64,000 bases of DNA from Centrapalus pauciflorus (taxonomy: Eukaryota; Streptophyta; Magnoliopsida; Asterales; Asteraceae): assembly GCA_020465985.1 (NCBI GenBank), contig JAANYP010006912.1, positions 355,214 to 419,213 on the forward strand, in the 5' to 3' direction. The notes beneath the pieces were generated by a model, which was not told the DNA's origin, ran no database searches, and worked only from the letters and a program-made list of their open reading frames with translations. This document shows positions 49,301-62,649 of the stretch, piece by piece (positions within the stretch are counted from its first letter, which is position 1; the number at the start of each line of letters is the position of its first letter). A program made the position numbers and the translations under genes.

Positions 49301-52300
49301 GAACGTGTGTGTATAACATGTAACAAGATAAAATAATACCATAACAATTCAAGAACTGATTGTGATATTATATTTAAGCAAACAAGACATTATGTATACG
49401 GTATATTTAACAGAGATGAATGAGGGATAAAGGAGTAAGACAGAAAGACGCATAACAAGTTACTAGAGAAACCTGAGCATCTTCTCGCACGCGGAGATTT
49501 TGTCCTGTTGGATCAAGCAGATCATTGATCACCTGACATAAGAAGCATAAGCAACATGGTGAATCAAATAACATTGCACGTAAACTTCTTATATGAGCCT
49601 TAATGTTCTTTTATGGTCCTTAATGGAGAATATGGTGAGTATGCAAATGGCTGGGCCCTAGCGGATGCCAAATTTATATATGCAAGTTTCCTTAATGGCA
49701 TAAGCAGAACTAGAGAAAACCAAAGAGACGGTGTGTTACTGTCAATATATGAAATATTTTATTGGCAGTAGGAAAGTAAATATCTAAGCCCTTTGTTTTA
49801 TACATCGACGGCTAACAAAATAAAAAAGCAGGTGCTAACCTCATTATATATCTCGATATATGACACACGCAGTAAGAACTCCCTTCCTGGCGTCTGCATC
49901 GTAATTACGTGTTAATTACTCATAAACTAGAATCATGACATAAATAACAAACTAAGTGCATCAAAACTTTATACATAATACATCCAATACACACACATGC
50001 AAGCACACAAACAGTTTAATCGCATTTATCGTCTCTCACTTAGCTAATATGAAGGTGAACCACAGTGAGAAACATACCAGCCCCATTAGCATGCATATAA
50101 CGGAGTGTGTACACACACATACATATATGGATATATATAGTGAGCATTGTAGATGTGTACATGTATGAGGGATCAACAATATATGAGAAACCACCAAGGG
50201 TTGGCAAGAACAGTCGAGCAAAGGTGCCACAAAGTAACTGAGCCGATGCTATATGGAAACCTGTGATTGAAAATGATACACAAGCATTTAATAGTAAAGT
50301 CCCAAAGAACACTTACATCCTGAATAATGCTGAAAACATCCTTTATTGCCAAAGGTATTATTCCTGGAGAATTATGATCACCCTGTGAAGACAATTGAGA
50401 AGAATAAAGAGTTCTGCTGGAGAAAATAGAGCAACTACAGATAACTGTGACCTGTGAAGTGCTAGACAAACAACCCTATGGCAAGGATAGTTGCATCATA
50501 TCACATCCTTTGCCATTTGATATATAAGAGATTAAAATTTTTGACATTAAATGGACTTGTGGAGCAACCAAAATTATGATTGGCTAATGCTTATGTTGTA
50601 GGAAAATTAAAATTTGTTTAAAGCTTTTCACTAACAGAAGTAATAAATTGTAAAGTTTATTTGATGTTTCCATGGCTTACCAAGAAAACAATGAAAAATA
50701 CAAGCATTGTAATTTGGGCCATTTGGCTCTGGTGAGGTCAAATTTCCACAGTAAAACACTACACACACACACATATATACAATGTTGCAAAACTCATTAG
50801 GTGGTACTCGAGCAGCCGGTCGGGGAGTAGCAAGTAATCGGCTTAGGCGGGAGTACTCGGATCGGAATATTTAAATCTAACTATCATAATTATACATACT
50901 ACATGTCATCATGTTCATAAATACTCAAATATAAAAATAGACGTTTATAGCACACAAGAATTTAAAAACACTATTTTGACAGAGTACTCTCCGAGTTTGA
51001 CTGATTCAGGGTAAATAGGCGATAATCCCCGACTCGGCTCAGCATATGGCAGAATTGCTGATTCCCGAGTACTCAGCCACCCAACCGATATTTACAACAT
51101 TGTGTATGTATTCTATTATTATTTGCTATTTTATTTTTTGAAGATATACAATCTTGCATGTGCATTTGTGTATTCTTGTTGAAACACATCTTTTTTTTAG
51201 ATTACAAAAAGAAACAAAAAGTACATGTGTTACCAAATGAGAAGAATCAACTTTTTTATAGCTATACAAGAGAAGAAATCCAAACTAGTATCCTAGCTTC
51301 CAACAATAACTTCCGCTGCAAACTCTGAAGTCTGAACACACAGATTACAGAATGTGACATTTTAAGATCTAGCATCTAGTTCATGTATTTTGCTAATATT
51401 GATGTTGTCACCTTAAGTAATCCTACAAGATTTACTATCATTCTGCTTAATTGTTAAAACTTAAAGAGTCCTCACTTCATAAGCGCTTTATCATCCTGAT
51501 TGATTGTTAAAACTTAATAGTCCTCACTTCATAAGTGCTTTCTTATACACTCCAGGATAGTCAGCACTGCGTAATGTGTTATCTGTCGCCTGCTAACAGA
51601 AAAGCTAGAAGTACATGGTTTACTCTGGATGATGCATGAATTTGTCAAAATGGACAGCAAATAAACAATCAATGTAGGATTCAGGTCTTATGCATCTGTG
51701 CAACTTCTTAAACATGCACCGTAGACATCTTTGTCCAATGAACTATATGCCAGCAGAGCTGCCTAGTGGCTGGTAACAAGCTTTGGATGTACCTAGGCTA
51801 ATAATAGCGTTCTTAAAAACAGGATGTATGCCATTCAAGGTCAGTATATGCTTCCACACCTTAGTCTTAAGGATATTAAACAGAGCAAGTAACTCAATAC
51901 ACATTGCACAGTATCAAATCCTTGAATTCCAAATGATAAAACGAATAGGGTTGGCTAAAACTCACACCAGAATGAAACTATCATAAAGGCATAACCTAGA
52001 AGAAAACATAATGAGAATACCCAAGGTAACAAGACATGAATGATCCTTTCACACATTCATAATCAAGCCCAAGTTGCCCAACTCCCTTGGCACACTCCAC
52101 TCATGCAAGGCTTTCTTCCCCATTCCCCATGCCAATTTTTTGGCCAACCTCTACCTCCCTGGTAACCTTATATTGGTGGAAGTCTCCTCCGCTGACTCAA
52201 ATATCTACTTTAGAGAGTACCAACCCACCTCTAATGATGTTGCTTCGACTTCTCCTCGAACTGCGTCATCCCAACATTATAATCATCACATGCATTGTCA

Positions 52301-53683
52301 TTTCTAATGTTATCCCTCCGTCACGTGGCCATACATCCATCTCAACGTTTAATGCAACTAAACGAGCAAGAAAAGGAAAGAAAATTACAGCTCTGTTTCA
52401 ATGATAATCATGATAGCATCAGTGGCTTTACAAATGTTTTACACGTAGTATTGCATTAATAACACTTAGTGACTTGTGCTAGCCACTTAGAAGCCAAAGT
52501 CCGATGTAAGTTGGATGTATTCATTAAAGACTATAAGCTTATAAAGCTCTGTCGTGTTTTTTGAATATAGTGTATATCTCTTACTGCATACTGTTTAGAC
52601 TCATCAAACAATGGTGTATGTCATTGTCACATACTGACAAACAATATTCTTACTTGACCAATATCTTGAATGCAATGTGCGCTTATATATAAACCTCAAG
52701 AGCATTACAATTGACCAATCTCACAGAAAGAAAATTGTGTGCTTACATGCATAGTATGTGTTTTCCCACTGCTTGTAACACCATATGCAAAAACGGTTCC
52801 TGCATTAGCAGTCTTACATTAGCTCTGACGTTGTTCAGTCCCTTTGTTAATGTGGATAATGAATAAACTATCAGGCAAATTTTAAATTTTACATATTTTA
52901 CCACACCATTTATGCCTTCCATAGCAGCTTTTATAACAGGCCCAGCAGCTACTTCATACACCTCCTGAGTCTCCGCATAGGATCCAAAAACTCTATCTGT
53001 TATACAAAAAACACAAGTATAGATGATTGAAATAAAATCATATCCAGAATTAATCGGTGTTGCATCTACTTTCGTTTGGTTTATTTTGGCAATCAAGGAG
53101 ACAAATCTTGTACCAAATGCATACGAAGTGGCCGGATTATACTCATTGCGCACCAGTTTATCCCCGTCGGCGTACCACGCTATCTCATCTCCTCTCTGAT
53201 ACTCTCTTTCACTACAGACACCACATTTACCAAATCAGCATGGCATTGTGTTGAAACCGTAGCAAATTCAAAAGTAACGCTTCGTATATGCGAAAGAAAC
53301 CAATCCAGTACAAGATCTGCTCATAACTGAAATTACCTCAAAGGCCTAAACCGAATCGTCACTGAAATGCTATCGCCTCCTTCCGGTCTCGGGATATCAT
53401 CAATCGGTTCATCTATCATGTCATCGGCAGACGGATAATCGAAAGACGAAGGGCCCCCGTAACCACCTCGGGAGTACATTGAATCAGACGTAGTCCGAGC
53501 AAGATTATCAGATCTTGAACCGTAGCCGTTTCCCGAGCCTCCGTAGAAGGTCGTAACAGACGAGGATGAGCGAGGTACAGTCTGCTTGAAAGACGAAGAA
53601 GATGAAGACGATGAAAACGGACTTGAAGGCTTCTGGTTGTGAAATGGTGAACTGCTTCGTGCTCTGGAGGAGGAAGCTGCCAT
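38663..53683 (-). CDS. KIN7D: Kinesin-7 with C-terminal RING finger (KIN7D / MKRP2-like)
   Basis: Microtubule motor of the plant kinesin-7 group. I assembled 24 exons: 53337-53683, 53114-53211, 52907-52996, 52747-52799, 50317-50382, 49840-49893, 49473-49532, 49196-49274, 47785-47852, 45884-45940, 45695-45799, 45278-45382, 44998-45105, 44770-44901, 44421-44600, 44028-44168, 43393-43530, 40923-41042, 40781-40831, 40553-40600, 40134-40277, 39128-39835, 38832-38967, 38663-38748. All are GT/AG and total 3174 nt, 1057 residues (Arabidopsis KIN7D about 1055). A Ser/Arg/Pro-rich N-terminus precedes the motor; P-loop GVTSSGKTH 185-193, switch I SSRSH 296-300, switch II DLAGSE 328-333, then the neck and long coiled coils. 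The C-terminus is a C3HC4 RING (Cys 1010, 1013, 1025, His 1027, Cys 1031, 1034, 1041, 1044) ending FAFTS. The start is the ATG at 53681-53683; an upstream TTG is not used. Confidence 0.95.
41484..43314. mobile_element. Fold-back 'ggtccctgtggtt' element in KIN7D intron 17
   Basis: Starts GAGTAAATTATAAAAATGG and ends with the inverse (TTATTTACTC). Inverted arms of about 190 bp, a (TTA)n array at about 41738-41791, and an A/T-rich core. Same family as the outer element at 2291. Flanks are CA/TA and GT/GA microsatellites, so no duplication can be read. It fills most of the 2.35 kb intron. Confidence 0.75.
43315..43374 (+). repeat. (GT)n(AG)n microsatellite
   Basis: GT repeat, then about 24 AG units, ending some 20 bp before exon 17 of the kinesin gene. 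On the gene's strand it lies just downstream of a splice donor. Confidence 0.9.
46955..47369 (+). repeat. Tandem duplication of about 210 bp in KIN7D intron 9
   Basis: 46955-47157 and 47169-47369 are direct copies, sharing GTTTTTACTGTCGAGATACTAG and TTAATTAATCATTTGAT with scattered substitutions. Non-coding. The surrounding 46700-47000 has further 'tagctgttaa' fragments, suggesting an old repeat array. Confidence 0.75.
50772..51110. mobile_element. Small inverted-repeat transposon in KIN7D intron 4
   Basis: Ends CAATGTTGCAAAACTC at 50780 and, inverted at 51102, CAATGTTGTAAATATCGG. Flanking 8-mers CATATATA and TGTATGTA agree at only 5 of 8. Interior phrases with GAGTACTCGG-type palindromes recur in both arms. 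Possibly hAT. Confidence 0.55.
51438..51541 (+). repeat. Tandem duplication of a 52 bp unit in KIN7D intron 4
   Basis: Two adjacent copies sharing GTTAAAACTTAA and GTCCTCACTTCATAAG, with about six differences. Non-coding. Confidence 0.8.
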
Positions 53684-54031
53684 TGACCGATTCAACTCAC
53701 AGGTTTCAACAACAGGACAAAATCAGCGAATAAATCATTCAATCAGACACATAGAATATGTCAGAGTTCCACATGTTGCTTGTTTAGTAGAACCAAATCG
53801 GACATTGTTTCAGTCGGTGAGTGATTTTGAAACTCTTCTAGAGAGAGAAAATCGGAGTGTATGTATGTATTTGATGATTGAGAACCACTTCTAGAGAGAG
53901 AAAGTGATAGTGTATGTATATAATATATACGTATAGAGAGAGAAAGTGTGTGGTACGGAGGTAGAGAGAGGGGGGTTCTGTGTGTGTTTCTTTTGGTTTA
54001 CGACAAAAGCACGAGTAGAGCTGCATATGGG

Positions 54032-54073
<42 letters not shown>

Positions 54074-54200
54074 CTAGTGACCGGGGGGATAGTAGTATTA
54101 TTAGTGGGAGGGAGGTTATAATGAAATGATTTGTGTTTTTTTTATTTTTCTCTTAAATTAAATAATCAATATTTCATCCATTTATTCAATCTGAAATTTA
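53684..54200 (-). promoter_or_regulatory. KIN7D 5' UTR and promoter region with CT microsatellites
   Basis: On the gene's strand the region holds several CT-rich tracts (53836-53856, 53890-53905, 53934-53945) and a (CT)n run of about 20 units at 54032-54070. CT-rich leaders are common in plants. An AT-rich TATA-like segment lies at about 53913-53931 on the minus strand. The exact start site is not determined. Confidence 0.4.
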
Positions 54201-54204
54201 ATTC

Positions 54205-54517
54205 TAGGAAAAATTATATAAAAAATTAACGTACTTTCAGAATTTTTTAAATAAAGTATTGCACCAAAAATGTTTTCATAAAAGTCACTCATCTTAAAAA
54301 TGTTTTCGTAAAATCACTATACATAAAATGTTTCCATAAAAAATCTTTAATTTAACAAAATTTTATGAAAAACATTTGACAATATTTAAAAAATACCAAA
54401 AAACAACATAATTCGTAAAAAATTTCAAGTTTAAGAACTTTTATGGAAACGTTTTTAGTCTAAGGACTTAATCGAAAAATATCAAAAGTACGTTTATTTT
54501 TTGTATAATTTTCTCTA
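54205..54517. mobile_element. Short inverted-repeat element (about 310 bp), candidate
   Basis: The left arm (AGGAAAAATTATATAAAAAA, then 'ttaacgtacttt') and right arm ('aaagtacgttta', then TTTGTATAATTTTCTCT) are inverted copies; inner phrases 'ttttcataaaa' and 'ttttatggaaac' also mirror. Boundaries are good to a few bases; I found no clear target duplication. Confidence 0.5.
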
Positions 54518-54704
54518 AAAATAAATCCAACATTCATTTTTTATGCACTTCAATCACAAAACATTTTCCATAGATTCTCGTGATAGATTTGTATAAATAA
54601 TATTGTGTTAAGTAGTTTTTTAATGTCAATCCATTACATTTTTGTCATTCACATTAAGATTATTTGACATGATACATGATACAAAAAATATAATACGAAT
54701 CCAA

Positions 54705-54991
54705 CTTAAAATTAGAGGTGAGCGACGGGTATCATTTCCCGAACCCGAACCGGTATCGATACCGAATTAATATATTCGGTTCGGTATTCGGATTTTAAAT
54801 TAGCTAAAATTCGGTATTCGGTATTCGAGTTTTAAATTAACTAAAATTCGGAATTTGGAACCGAACCGGCACCATACAAATTTATACGGTTCGGTATTCG
54901 TTTCTTTCAAAACTAATAATTCGATTTCGGTATTTTCAGGATCGATACCGGTTCGGTACGGTCCGGTACCGAGCTCACCCCTACTTTAAAT
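54705..54991. mobile_element. hAT-like MITE (271 bp)
   Basis: Element 54713-54983: TAGAGGTGAGCGACGGG at the left and the inverse of TAGGGGTGAGCTCGG at the right. Flanks CTTAAAAT and CTTTAAAT agree at 7 of 8. The interior is built of repeated 'ttcggtattcgg' and 'gaaccggta' phrases. Confidence 0.7.
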
Positions 54992-55167
54992 TTGAAGTAA
55001 ATCGAAAATTGATCAGTCCAGAAAAATTTTCGTACACTTTTTAAAAATATCCAATTAATATAATTAAAATTTAAAATTCTAAAAGTTAAAAACACCCAAC
55101 TTAATACTAAATACCATAAAAAAATATTTACCGTTTTTCATCAATAACAATAACATATTTTTCTTAA

Positions 55168-55400
55168 GAGCAAACGGTATGGGCAAGCCGCTTGGCCTCC
55201 GGCTTGCCACCTCGGATGCCACCCGAGCGGCTACACCGCCCCCACCTTGGGGCCCCGCATTTTTCCGACCCCGCCCGGCCTCCCTTCCCCGCTCCACCCC
55301 GCTTCTCCCTTTTTCTTCCCCCTTCTTTTCCTTTTTTTTTTTTTTTTTAGAACCCTTTTATTTTTTTTTTTTTGTAAACAAAACAAACACACACACACCC

Positions 55401-55476
<76 letters not shown>

Positions 55477-55921
55477 ACTTTTATAATTATTTTATTTTAT
55501 TTTTTGTTTATTATTATAGTTTCATAAATGTTTGTATTTTTTTATTTTAGTTTCGTTATTGTTGTTTCGTTCGTACAGTTTCGTATTTTACTTTCGTATT
55601 TTTTTTAATGTTCATTCGTATTTTAATTTTTATTTATTGTTATGTATTTTTTTTATTTTAATTGGGTAATTTTTAATGTTTAGTTTATGTAATAGTTTTT
55701 AAATATTTATGAAATTAATTATTTTAGTTCTAATAATTGTTTTGTTAGTTAAAATGAATTTATGTTAAAAAAAATTAAGAAAGATGGAAAGGTATAGAAA
55801 GATGAGTATTTCCACCTTAGAAAGATGGAGAAAGGTGGGAAAAAGTGGAGAGAAAAAAGCTGATGTGGCGCTGACGTGTACAGAAAGGTGGATTTCGGGA
55901 AGATAACCACACTCTTTGCTT
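55168..55921. mobile_element. Candidate DNA transposon with GC-rich end and TA run
   Basis: Left end GAGCAAACGGTATGG; right end, inverted, AAGCAAAGAGTGTGG (11 of 15 matching). TAA/TTA flank the ends, which would suit PIF/Harbinger, but the fit is loose. 55175-55320 is strikingly GC-rich; 55407-55471 is (TA)n. Confidence 0.35.
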
Positions 55922-56471
55922 TTAATATCTATATCATTAAACCTTTATTTTTTTTAATTTTATAGCAATTAACATGTGATAACAGGTTACCAACAAACCA
56001 GCAATTGAAAAATAAAAACTATGTTTCATTTTTTACGATAATAACAATGATTTGTCTATTATTAAAAAAATTTATAATTTTAGATTTTATTCAACTAACA
56101 TTTACATTATTATTAGGAACAATACAAAATATTTTTGGTAGATTCTAATAAGTTTTAATAAATTATAGGTAATATCCAAAATAGAAAATGTGTGCCTATT
56201 AGATGTTTTATTGATTTATGATGTCTTATTTCTAAAATAAAAGTTTTGACTGCAACTTTTATGTTGATGAACATAAAACAATTTATGAATGGTAACTAGA
56301 ATTAAGAATTATACATTTATTTTGACACGTTTAAAAAGGACAGTAACTCAATTACGTTTCAAAAAAATTCAAATCGTCTGCCCTTAATGTTGACAAAAAT
56401 GTTTTAGATTAGTGGAAGAAACATGTTGATCAAAGCAAAGTTAAATGTTTTTATTGTATATTACTTTTTTC

Positions 56472-57480
56472 GGTAAATTACAAATTTCGTCTCTGTGGTT
56501 TATTATTAATTATGAATTGGGTCATTTAATTTGAAAAATTACACTGACAGTCTTTGTGATTGAAGTTTTGTTACGGATTTGGTCTTCTGGCCATTTCAAA
56601 TATCCAATTTACCCTTACTAGTTTAATAATTATTATTAATGTTGTTATTTTTATTATTATAAAATTATAAAATAATTCAAAATAATTTTAAAAACCATTA
56701 AAATTAATTTAGTGTAGAACACATGGAAATAAATAAATAAATAATTTTAAAGACATACAAATAATTATTATTATCAATTAAAAACTAAATATTAACGTTT
56801 TGAGTTTAGATTTTTCTTAAATAAAATGTAAACTTTTGAAAATCATACAATAAATTATTTTTATTAAGTATTCATTTTTTATCCTTTTTACCTTAAATGA
56901 TTTTAATAATAATTAAAATATCTATAAAACATATAAATTGTTATTTCATCATTTTAATAACTAAAAAGTAAAAGTAAAATAATCTTTTAAATTTAGGTTT
57001 CCTTTTTATTTATTTTTTTGAAAATTAAAAACATTTTCACGAATAATAAAACAAAAAAATTACATATTTTGATGGACAATAAATAAGTTTTATGTTTTTC
57101 AAAATTATTTAAGTTTTTAAAATGTTTAACATATAAAAATATTTTTAAACGTTTACTGAAGGTGTTAAAAACTTGTTTATGTAAAAATTATAAAAACGTC
57201 AAAAAAGCTTTTAATACTTTTTTACGATGTTTGCATTTATTTTTTTGATTTAAAAAAGGTTTACTTTTTTCAAAAGTAAAAAATATAAACTCAAAACGTT
57301 ATTTTTTAGTTTTTAATTAATGATAATTATTATGCATTTGTCTTTTTATTAATATTTTATTATTCAAATATATGTCTTTAATATTAAATTATTTTTACTG
57401 GTATTTCTAATTTTTTAGATTAGTCTATTAATTAATAATAATAGAAATATCAATAAAAACAACATTAATAATAATTATTA
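56472..57480. mobile_element. Left part of another fold-back 'ggtccctgtggtt' element
   Basis: Begins GGTAAATTACAAATTTCG and continues 'tctctgtggttt'. Inside, 56760-56830 and 57285-57345 are inverted copies ('aacgttttgagttta'). Near its TAA-rich end another fold-back element starts at 57481. Its right terminus is not in the window. Confidence 0.55.
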
Positions 57481-57744
57481 GACAAAATTACATAAATGGT
57501 CCCTGTGGTTTATATGAAATTACGGTTTTGGTCCCTGAAATAATTTTATTACACCACAAGTTCCTAAAATCGAAATATTGTAACATTTTGGTCCCTGAAA
57601 CTAACGGCAGTTAACTTGAGCCGTTAGTTTCAGGGGCATTTTTGTCCTTTTGAATTTCAGGGACCATTTATGTACATTTTTATACTTTCAGGGACCAAAA
57701 TGTTACAATATTTTTATAATTTAATTTTCATAGTTTTCATATAC

Positions 57745-57757
<13 letters not shown>

Positions 57758-57812
<55 letters not shown>
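57758..57812 (+). repeat. (TA)n microsatellite
   Basis: A TACA run followed by about 27 TA units; directly followed by an unrelated segment (57813-58083) containing inverted GTGAATGGT phrases around 57990-58070. Confidence 0.85.
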
Positions 57813-57815
<3 letters not shown>

Positions 57816-58078
57816 TTCAGGTTCAAAAATGTACTTCTCGAAATCAAGTGCACCCGAAGGTACCAACCTTAAAAAAAATTACACTTTTTTTCTTATAACC
57901 ATGTTTAATTTAATGTTATACACATGATATATGAATTTCACATACATTCTCACTTTCTGTGTTCTTAAAAATTATGTGAATGCTCAATGCATATTTATGT
58001 GAATGGTCATTTCACACCATGTGAATGGTGTGAATGACCATTCACATGATTTTTAAAAATCATTCACAAAATTTATGA

Positions 58079-60571
58079 TGTTGTGTAACATCCAAGTTAC
58101 CACAAACAGTACACGTCATAATATTTCATTTCATTCAATAATAAATATTACTAATTGTTTGATACCACAGGTCCATCTGCCTGAATACTTAATTACAAAA
58201 ATATATTAAGATCAAATGGTGGTCTAAACTAGCTTCTAAATCTTCAATCAGAGTGCGGAAGACTGAACAAGCTACCCGAGACCACATCATCTTTTCAAAA
58301 TAGGCATCAGCAAAAGTCCAAAAGTCTGCTATTCATCAAATGTCCAGATTCACTTAGCCTGGGACGAACTACCTGCTATGGTGTTGCCCTTATCAGCTTT
58401 TCCTGAAAAAGAGTTGTCATGACAGAGTAAGCTAACATTGCTTAGTGAGTTAACAGAGTTCCATTAGTTACCACACATATATAACATACTATCAGCTCCT
58501 GCCGGCAAGTCACTACGTCCTGAGACAGCAAAAAGGTTGGGAGACAACCCAGTTTGTATTCCCCTATGTAAGGCCGAAGCCCTACGGGAAGTGTATGGAA
58601 ACAAGTCATATAGGAAAGGAATCTGCAGAATTCCCTCCTGTGAATGGAGATCTCACATTCGGTCCTATCGGATAATGCAGTATGCAGCGGCAAATATATA
58701 AACAGTCAAGTAAGCAGTAAGCATGATAAGTATTTACATAAAATGTAAAAGTGAACATGCAATCAAGGTAATTCAAGTGTCTAGCTTCAGTAATGTCAAA
58801 AGTACGTTTCTATGATACAATAAAGTATTAAAGAAACATGCAGCAACAAACGGAAGTTTCCATACAGTCGATGACATTCACCAATAAGTATCGAAACATA
58901 TGCAAGTAATTAATGAAATCTGTCACTCACAGTAGTCCGTAGTCAGATAAAGCTTAACGAATTAAGCTGTTCAGTTTACTCTGTCAGATCGGCGGGTTCC
59001 TGCAGTTCAGTTTCAAGTCTGGCATATTAATGTCAAGTCTGTAACATAATCTATATAACCCTAGTTACACACCCAGGTTATTGTCATTTCTTACTGTCGA
59101 GTCTGAGGTAGTTCCTATCGTCCCAAGGTGAGTCTATTCTTATCAGATTAATACGATTCATCTAATTACATATATGTTTATATGGCCTTGAAACAAAGCC
59201 AAACGTATTACTTAGCAAGGTGAAACAGGACATACACATTCAAAGGGTTCGTACAGAGTCTGTTAATTTATTTGTGCATATAATAGATATGCATCTTGAA
59301 ACTTATGATTTTTATCATAATTAAACGATACTTTCAATTTCATTAGGTTGTTTAATAACTTAATCTGATTTAGGAATTTAACTTTGGCTAGGAACAAAAT
59401 CAGATTCGAATTAAGGGACACAGATTCGAACAATTTCAATTCGAATCTAAGGGAATAGATTCGAATACTACATAGATTCGAAGGCATATAGATTCAAAGA
59501 CACATAGATTTGAAGACACATAGATTCGAAATTAATTATAGATTCGAACTACTTCATTCGAGTCTATACAATCAAATTCGAAAACAACCAACTCAAGTCA
59601 AAGGGAGATAGATTCGAAGGCCATTCATTCGAATCTAGGGGGGTTAGATTCGAGACCCTCATCCTTCGAGTCTAGAAGATAGAATCGAAACAGCAATCAT
59701 TCGAGTCTAGCTATCAGATTCGAATTCAACACCCTCGAGTCTATACATGAATGTCTCGAATTTGTTCTACTTGTTCATCGATTTTCCAGGTTTTTAACTA
59801 CAAAATTCAGCAAAAATAAGGGAGTAATAGACACTAACCTTCGTCCAAGCTGTATCCTTCGACTATAGACGATTTCCAAGCAAAAACAGGTCCTAAACGA
59901 GAGCAAATCAGCTTCAAATGAAGGGGATATGAGCAAACTCGAATTTGCTCAACAAAAACCGAAATAAAAGTCAGAAAAATGGTCGATTTTACCTTAAATC
60001 CGGACGAAATCTAACATGCAATGATAGATTCGTGTAGAGCTCGACGATCTCTAACCGATGGCGTATAAATCACGAGAATCCGACGGATCGTTTGGGAGAA
60101 ATTCTAGAGAGAAGGAGAAGTCTTAGAGAGAGAAGGTGAGAGAGTTCAAGGTTTCCAAACTCATGAAATGAGAAGGAATGCCTATTTATAGGAAAATAGG
60201 GAAAATCAGATTTTCTACTGAATTTTCCGGAATTGTCCAACTTTTATTCCCATCAATCTGATTTGCATTTCAGATGCAAATAATAGCAAAGGAGTTCCAG
60301 ATTTGCTATAATTGTCTTTTAGTCATATTTTTATTCATTTTAGTCCGTTTCGTCACTTTTAGTCTTTAATTTGTCAAATAGCTGAATTTTAATTATTAAC
60401 TTTGTTTCAGCTAATTTGGGGCAACTTTTCATAATTAATTATGACTTAATATAATTAACTATTTAAGATTCATGTTTTCGGTTAATTACTAATAACTGGA
60501 TAAAATTACTTTATTATCCAAAGTCTGATGCTGTAATTTATATTTAATAAATTACGGGCTGTTACATGTTG
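58079..60571 (-). mobile_element. Solo LTR, family B (2483 bp)
   Basis: LTR 58084-60566 (TGTAACATCC to GGGCTGTTACA) between perfect 5 bp duplications TGTTG at 58079-58083 and 60567-60571, with no internal region: the product of recombination between two LTRs. The layout matches the large element's LTR: TATA box TATAAATA at 60183-60190 (minus strand), CT-rich tract about 60100-60145, donor-like AAG|GTAAAA near 59992, an array of AGATTCGAA-type units at about 59395-59765, and an acceptor-like TTTTTCAG|G near 58403. The sequence is clearly diverged from LTR family A. Confidence 0.85.
60183..60190 (-). promoter_or_regulatory. TATA box of the family B LTR
   Basis: Minus strand CCTATAAATAGG is a near-consensus plant TATA box, about 380 bp from the U3 edge and 40-80 bp before a CT-rich tract. 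Confidence 0.55.
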
Positions 60572-61335
60572 CTCTTTTTAGTCATATAAATTAAATTCCA
60601 AATGGTTTGTTGTTCTATTGAAAAAATTGAAATTGTATTGATTTTTTTTATCTACGTTTAATTAAAAATCAGAATGGTTCTTTTGTTTGAAAAATTAAAA
60701 ATCATAACGGTGAACCATTATAATGAACCATTTCAATTTTAATTTTTTTAATTAAAAAACATTGAACCATTATAATTTTCTATTTTTAAACAACGATAAT
60801 CATCTTGATCTTAATGACGAACCATTTTGATTTTAATTTTTCTGATCAAAAAATTGGTAAACCGTTATGTTTTTTTACTTTTTCAAACAAAAGAATAATT
60901 CGGATTTTTAATTAAACATAGACAAAAAAACTATACAATTTCAATTTTTTCAATAGAAACAACAAACCGTTTAGAATTTAATATTATTTGACTAAAAAGC
61001 GATGAAGTATTTCAATCCTTAATTTTTTCAAACCATTTAGAATACAAAAATTTTATTAATTATTTGCAATGAAGAAACTACAAAGCATTTTAATTATATT
61101 CTTTTTCCAAACGAAAAAAGTTTCAACACGTTATTTGAATTTTTTTAAATGGATAAAAGAAATAAATCATTTGATCTTAGATTTTCCGAACGAAAAAAAC
61201 TACAACTAGTTTTTATTTTTATTTTTCTTAAATGAAAAAAAATAATAGAGAAATATTTGGATTCTCAATAAGTAATTGAAAAAAAAAATGAACCAGGTAT
61301 ATCATATAATAATCTTAAATAAATAATTATAGTAA

Positions 61336-62586
61336 TGTATTGTGAAGACCTTCCCTTACGGGGCAGTCCTCAGAGTCTAGGTCCCACTAATTGCAATACG
61401 ATATCAACCACACTAAGATAGGGTAATTATAATGCGAAAAATTAAATTACATGTACATACAGATTAGGATTTCAGTTAAATTCAGATTACATATTTCAAA
61501 TTAAAGGTATAAAAGGAGACCATCTAATCTAATCATTACATCATAGAATCATATCAAATCTACCCAATACCACAACAATTGCTGTCTTCCAATCAGTACC
61601 GAAAGGTTTTGTTGTGTAGTGGTCTATGATACTTCTGTCTTGATCGTTAATAGACCTAAGAGCTAGGTCCAGCAGGTGGCTTTCCTTTGCTCTTTCCTGT
61701 AAAATTATAATGTAGCAACTGTAAGCAATGCTTAGTGAGTTTATAGATTTTCAATATTAACATGCGTGTCAAGCGGATCATTAGTCTAGCGTGATATGTC
61801 TTGGCTGCCGCTACAGCCCTCATGATTGAGACATAGAATCATAGAATTGGATGATGTTCAGGCCACACTCACGCTTAATTCGTGGGGATCAGCCACATAC
61901 TGGGCTAGCTACCAGTAAGTCAATATGACGGAACATCGGAGGTCATTACCAAGTCCATAAGAACTGGTGAAATAGCCAGGTCCAGAACAATAGACCATCA
62001 AGGCTAATCAAGCTGAATAAATCTATCAAGTGTCTGATCAATAGTGAAAGCTTAAGTCATAGAAGTCATGATAGCAATGAATCATAAAGCAATGTCTGAA
62101 GAAGTCTTAAATGCAATATGAAATGATAATCAAATAGCTATCATGATCCACTGGGCAACACCGAACCATGGTGTGCATAGGTCTCAATCCAGCTGATAAA
62201 AATGAATGTCTATAAATCTATCATCAACAATATATCTCAACCAGAATTTAAACATGTTCAATCTGAATATCTATAACTCACAGATCTGGGTCTTTATAAA
62301 ACAGATTTAAAAATCTGCAACCTGAGTTATCTCAGGATTTTATCTTTGGCAATTCTGTTCTCTGTCAAATCAAGTCTTTGACCCGCTTTTAAGTCTTTAA
62401 ATCTCTATGTTCAGAATTTCACTGAACCTGTCCAAAATTATCATGATAGTATCATGTCAATTTCATCATCTTTATCATCATCATTTTAGTCTTTAAATTC
62501 TTGAATTGTTATCTGATTCTGATAACTGATATTCTTATCAATCTTTCATTTATTTATATTCTTTGTTTCATAATTTCTCAAAAGCT

Positions 62587-62649
<63 letters not shown>

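Noticed and set aside
53693..53695. Upstream start for KIN7D giving MNRSMAAS
   Set aside because: The codon is TTG; the first ATG in frame is at 53681-53683 and gives the family-typical MA-Ser/Arg-rich beginning.
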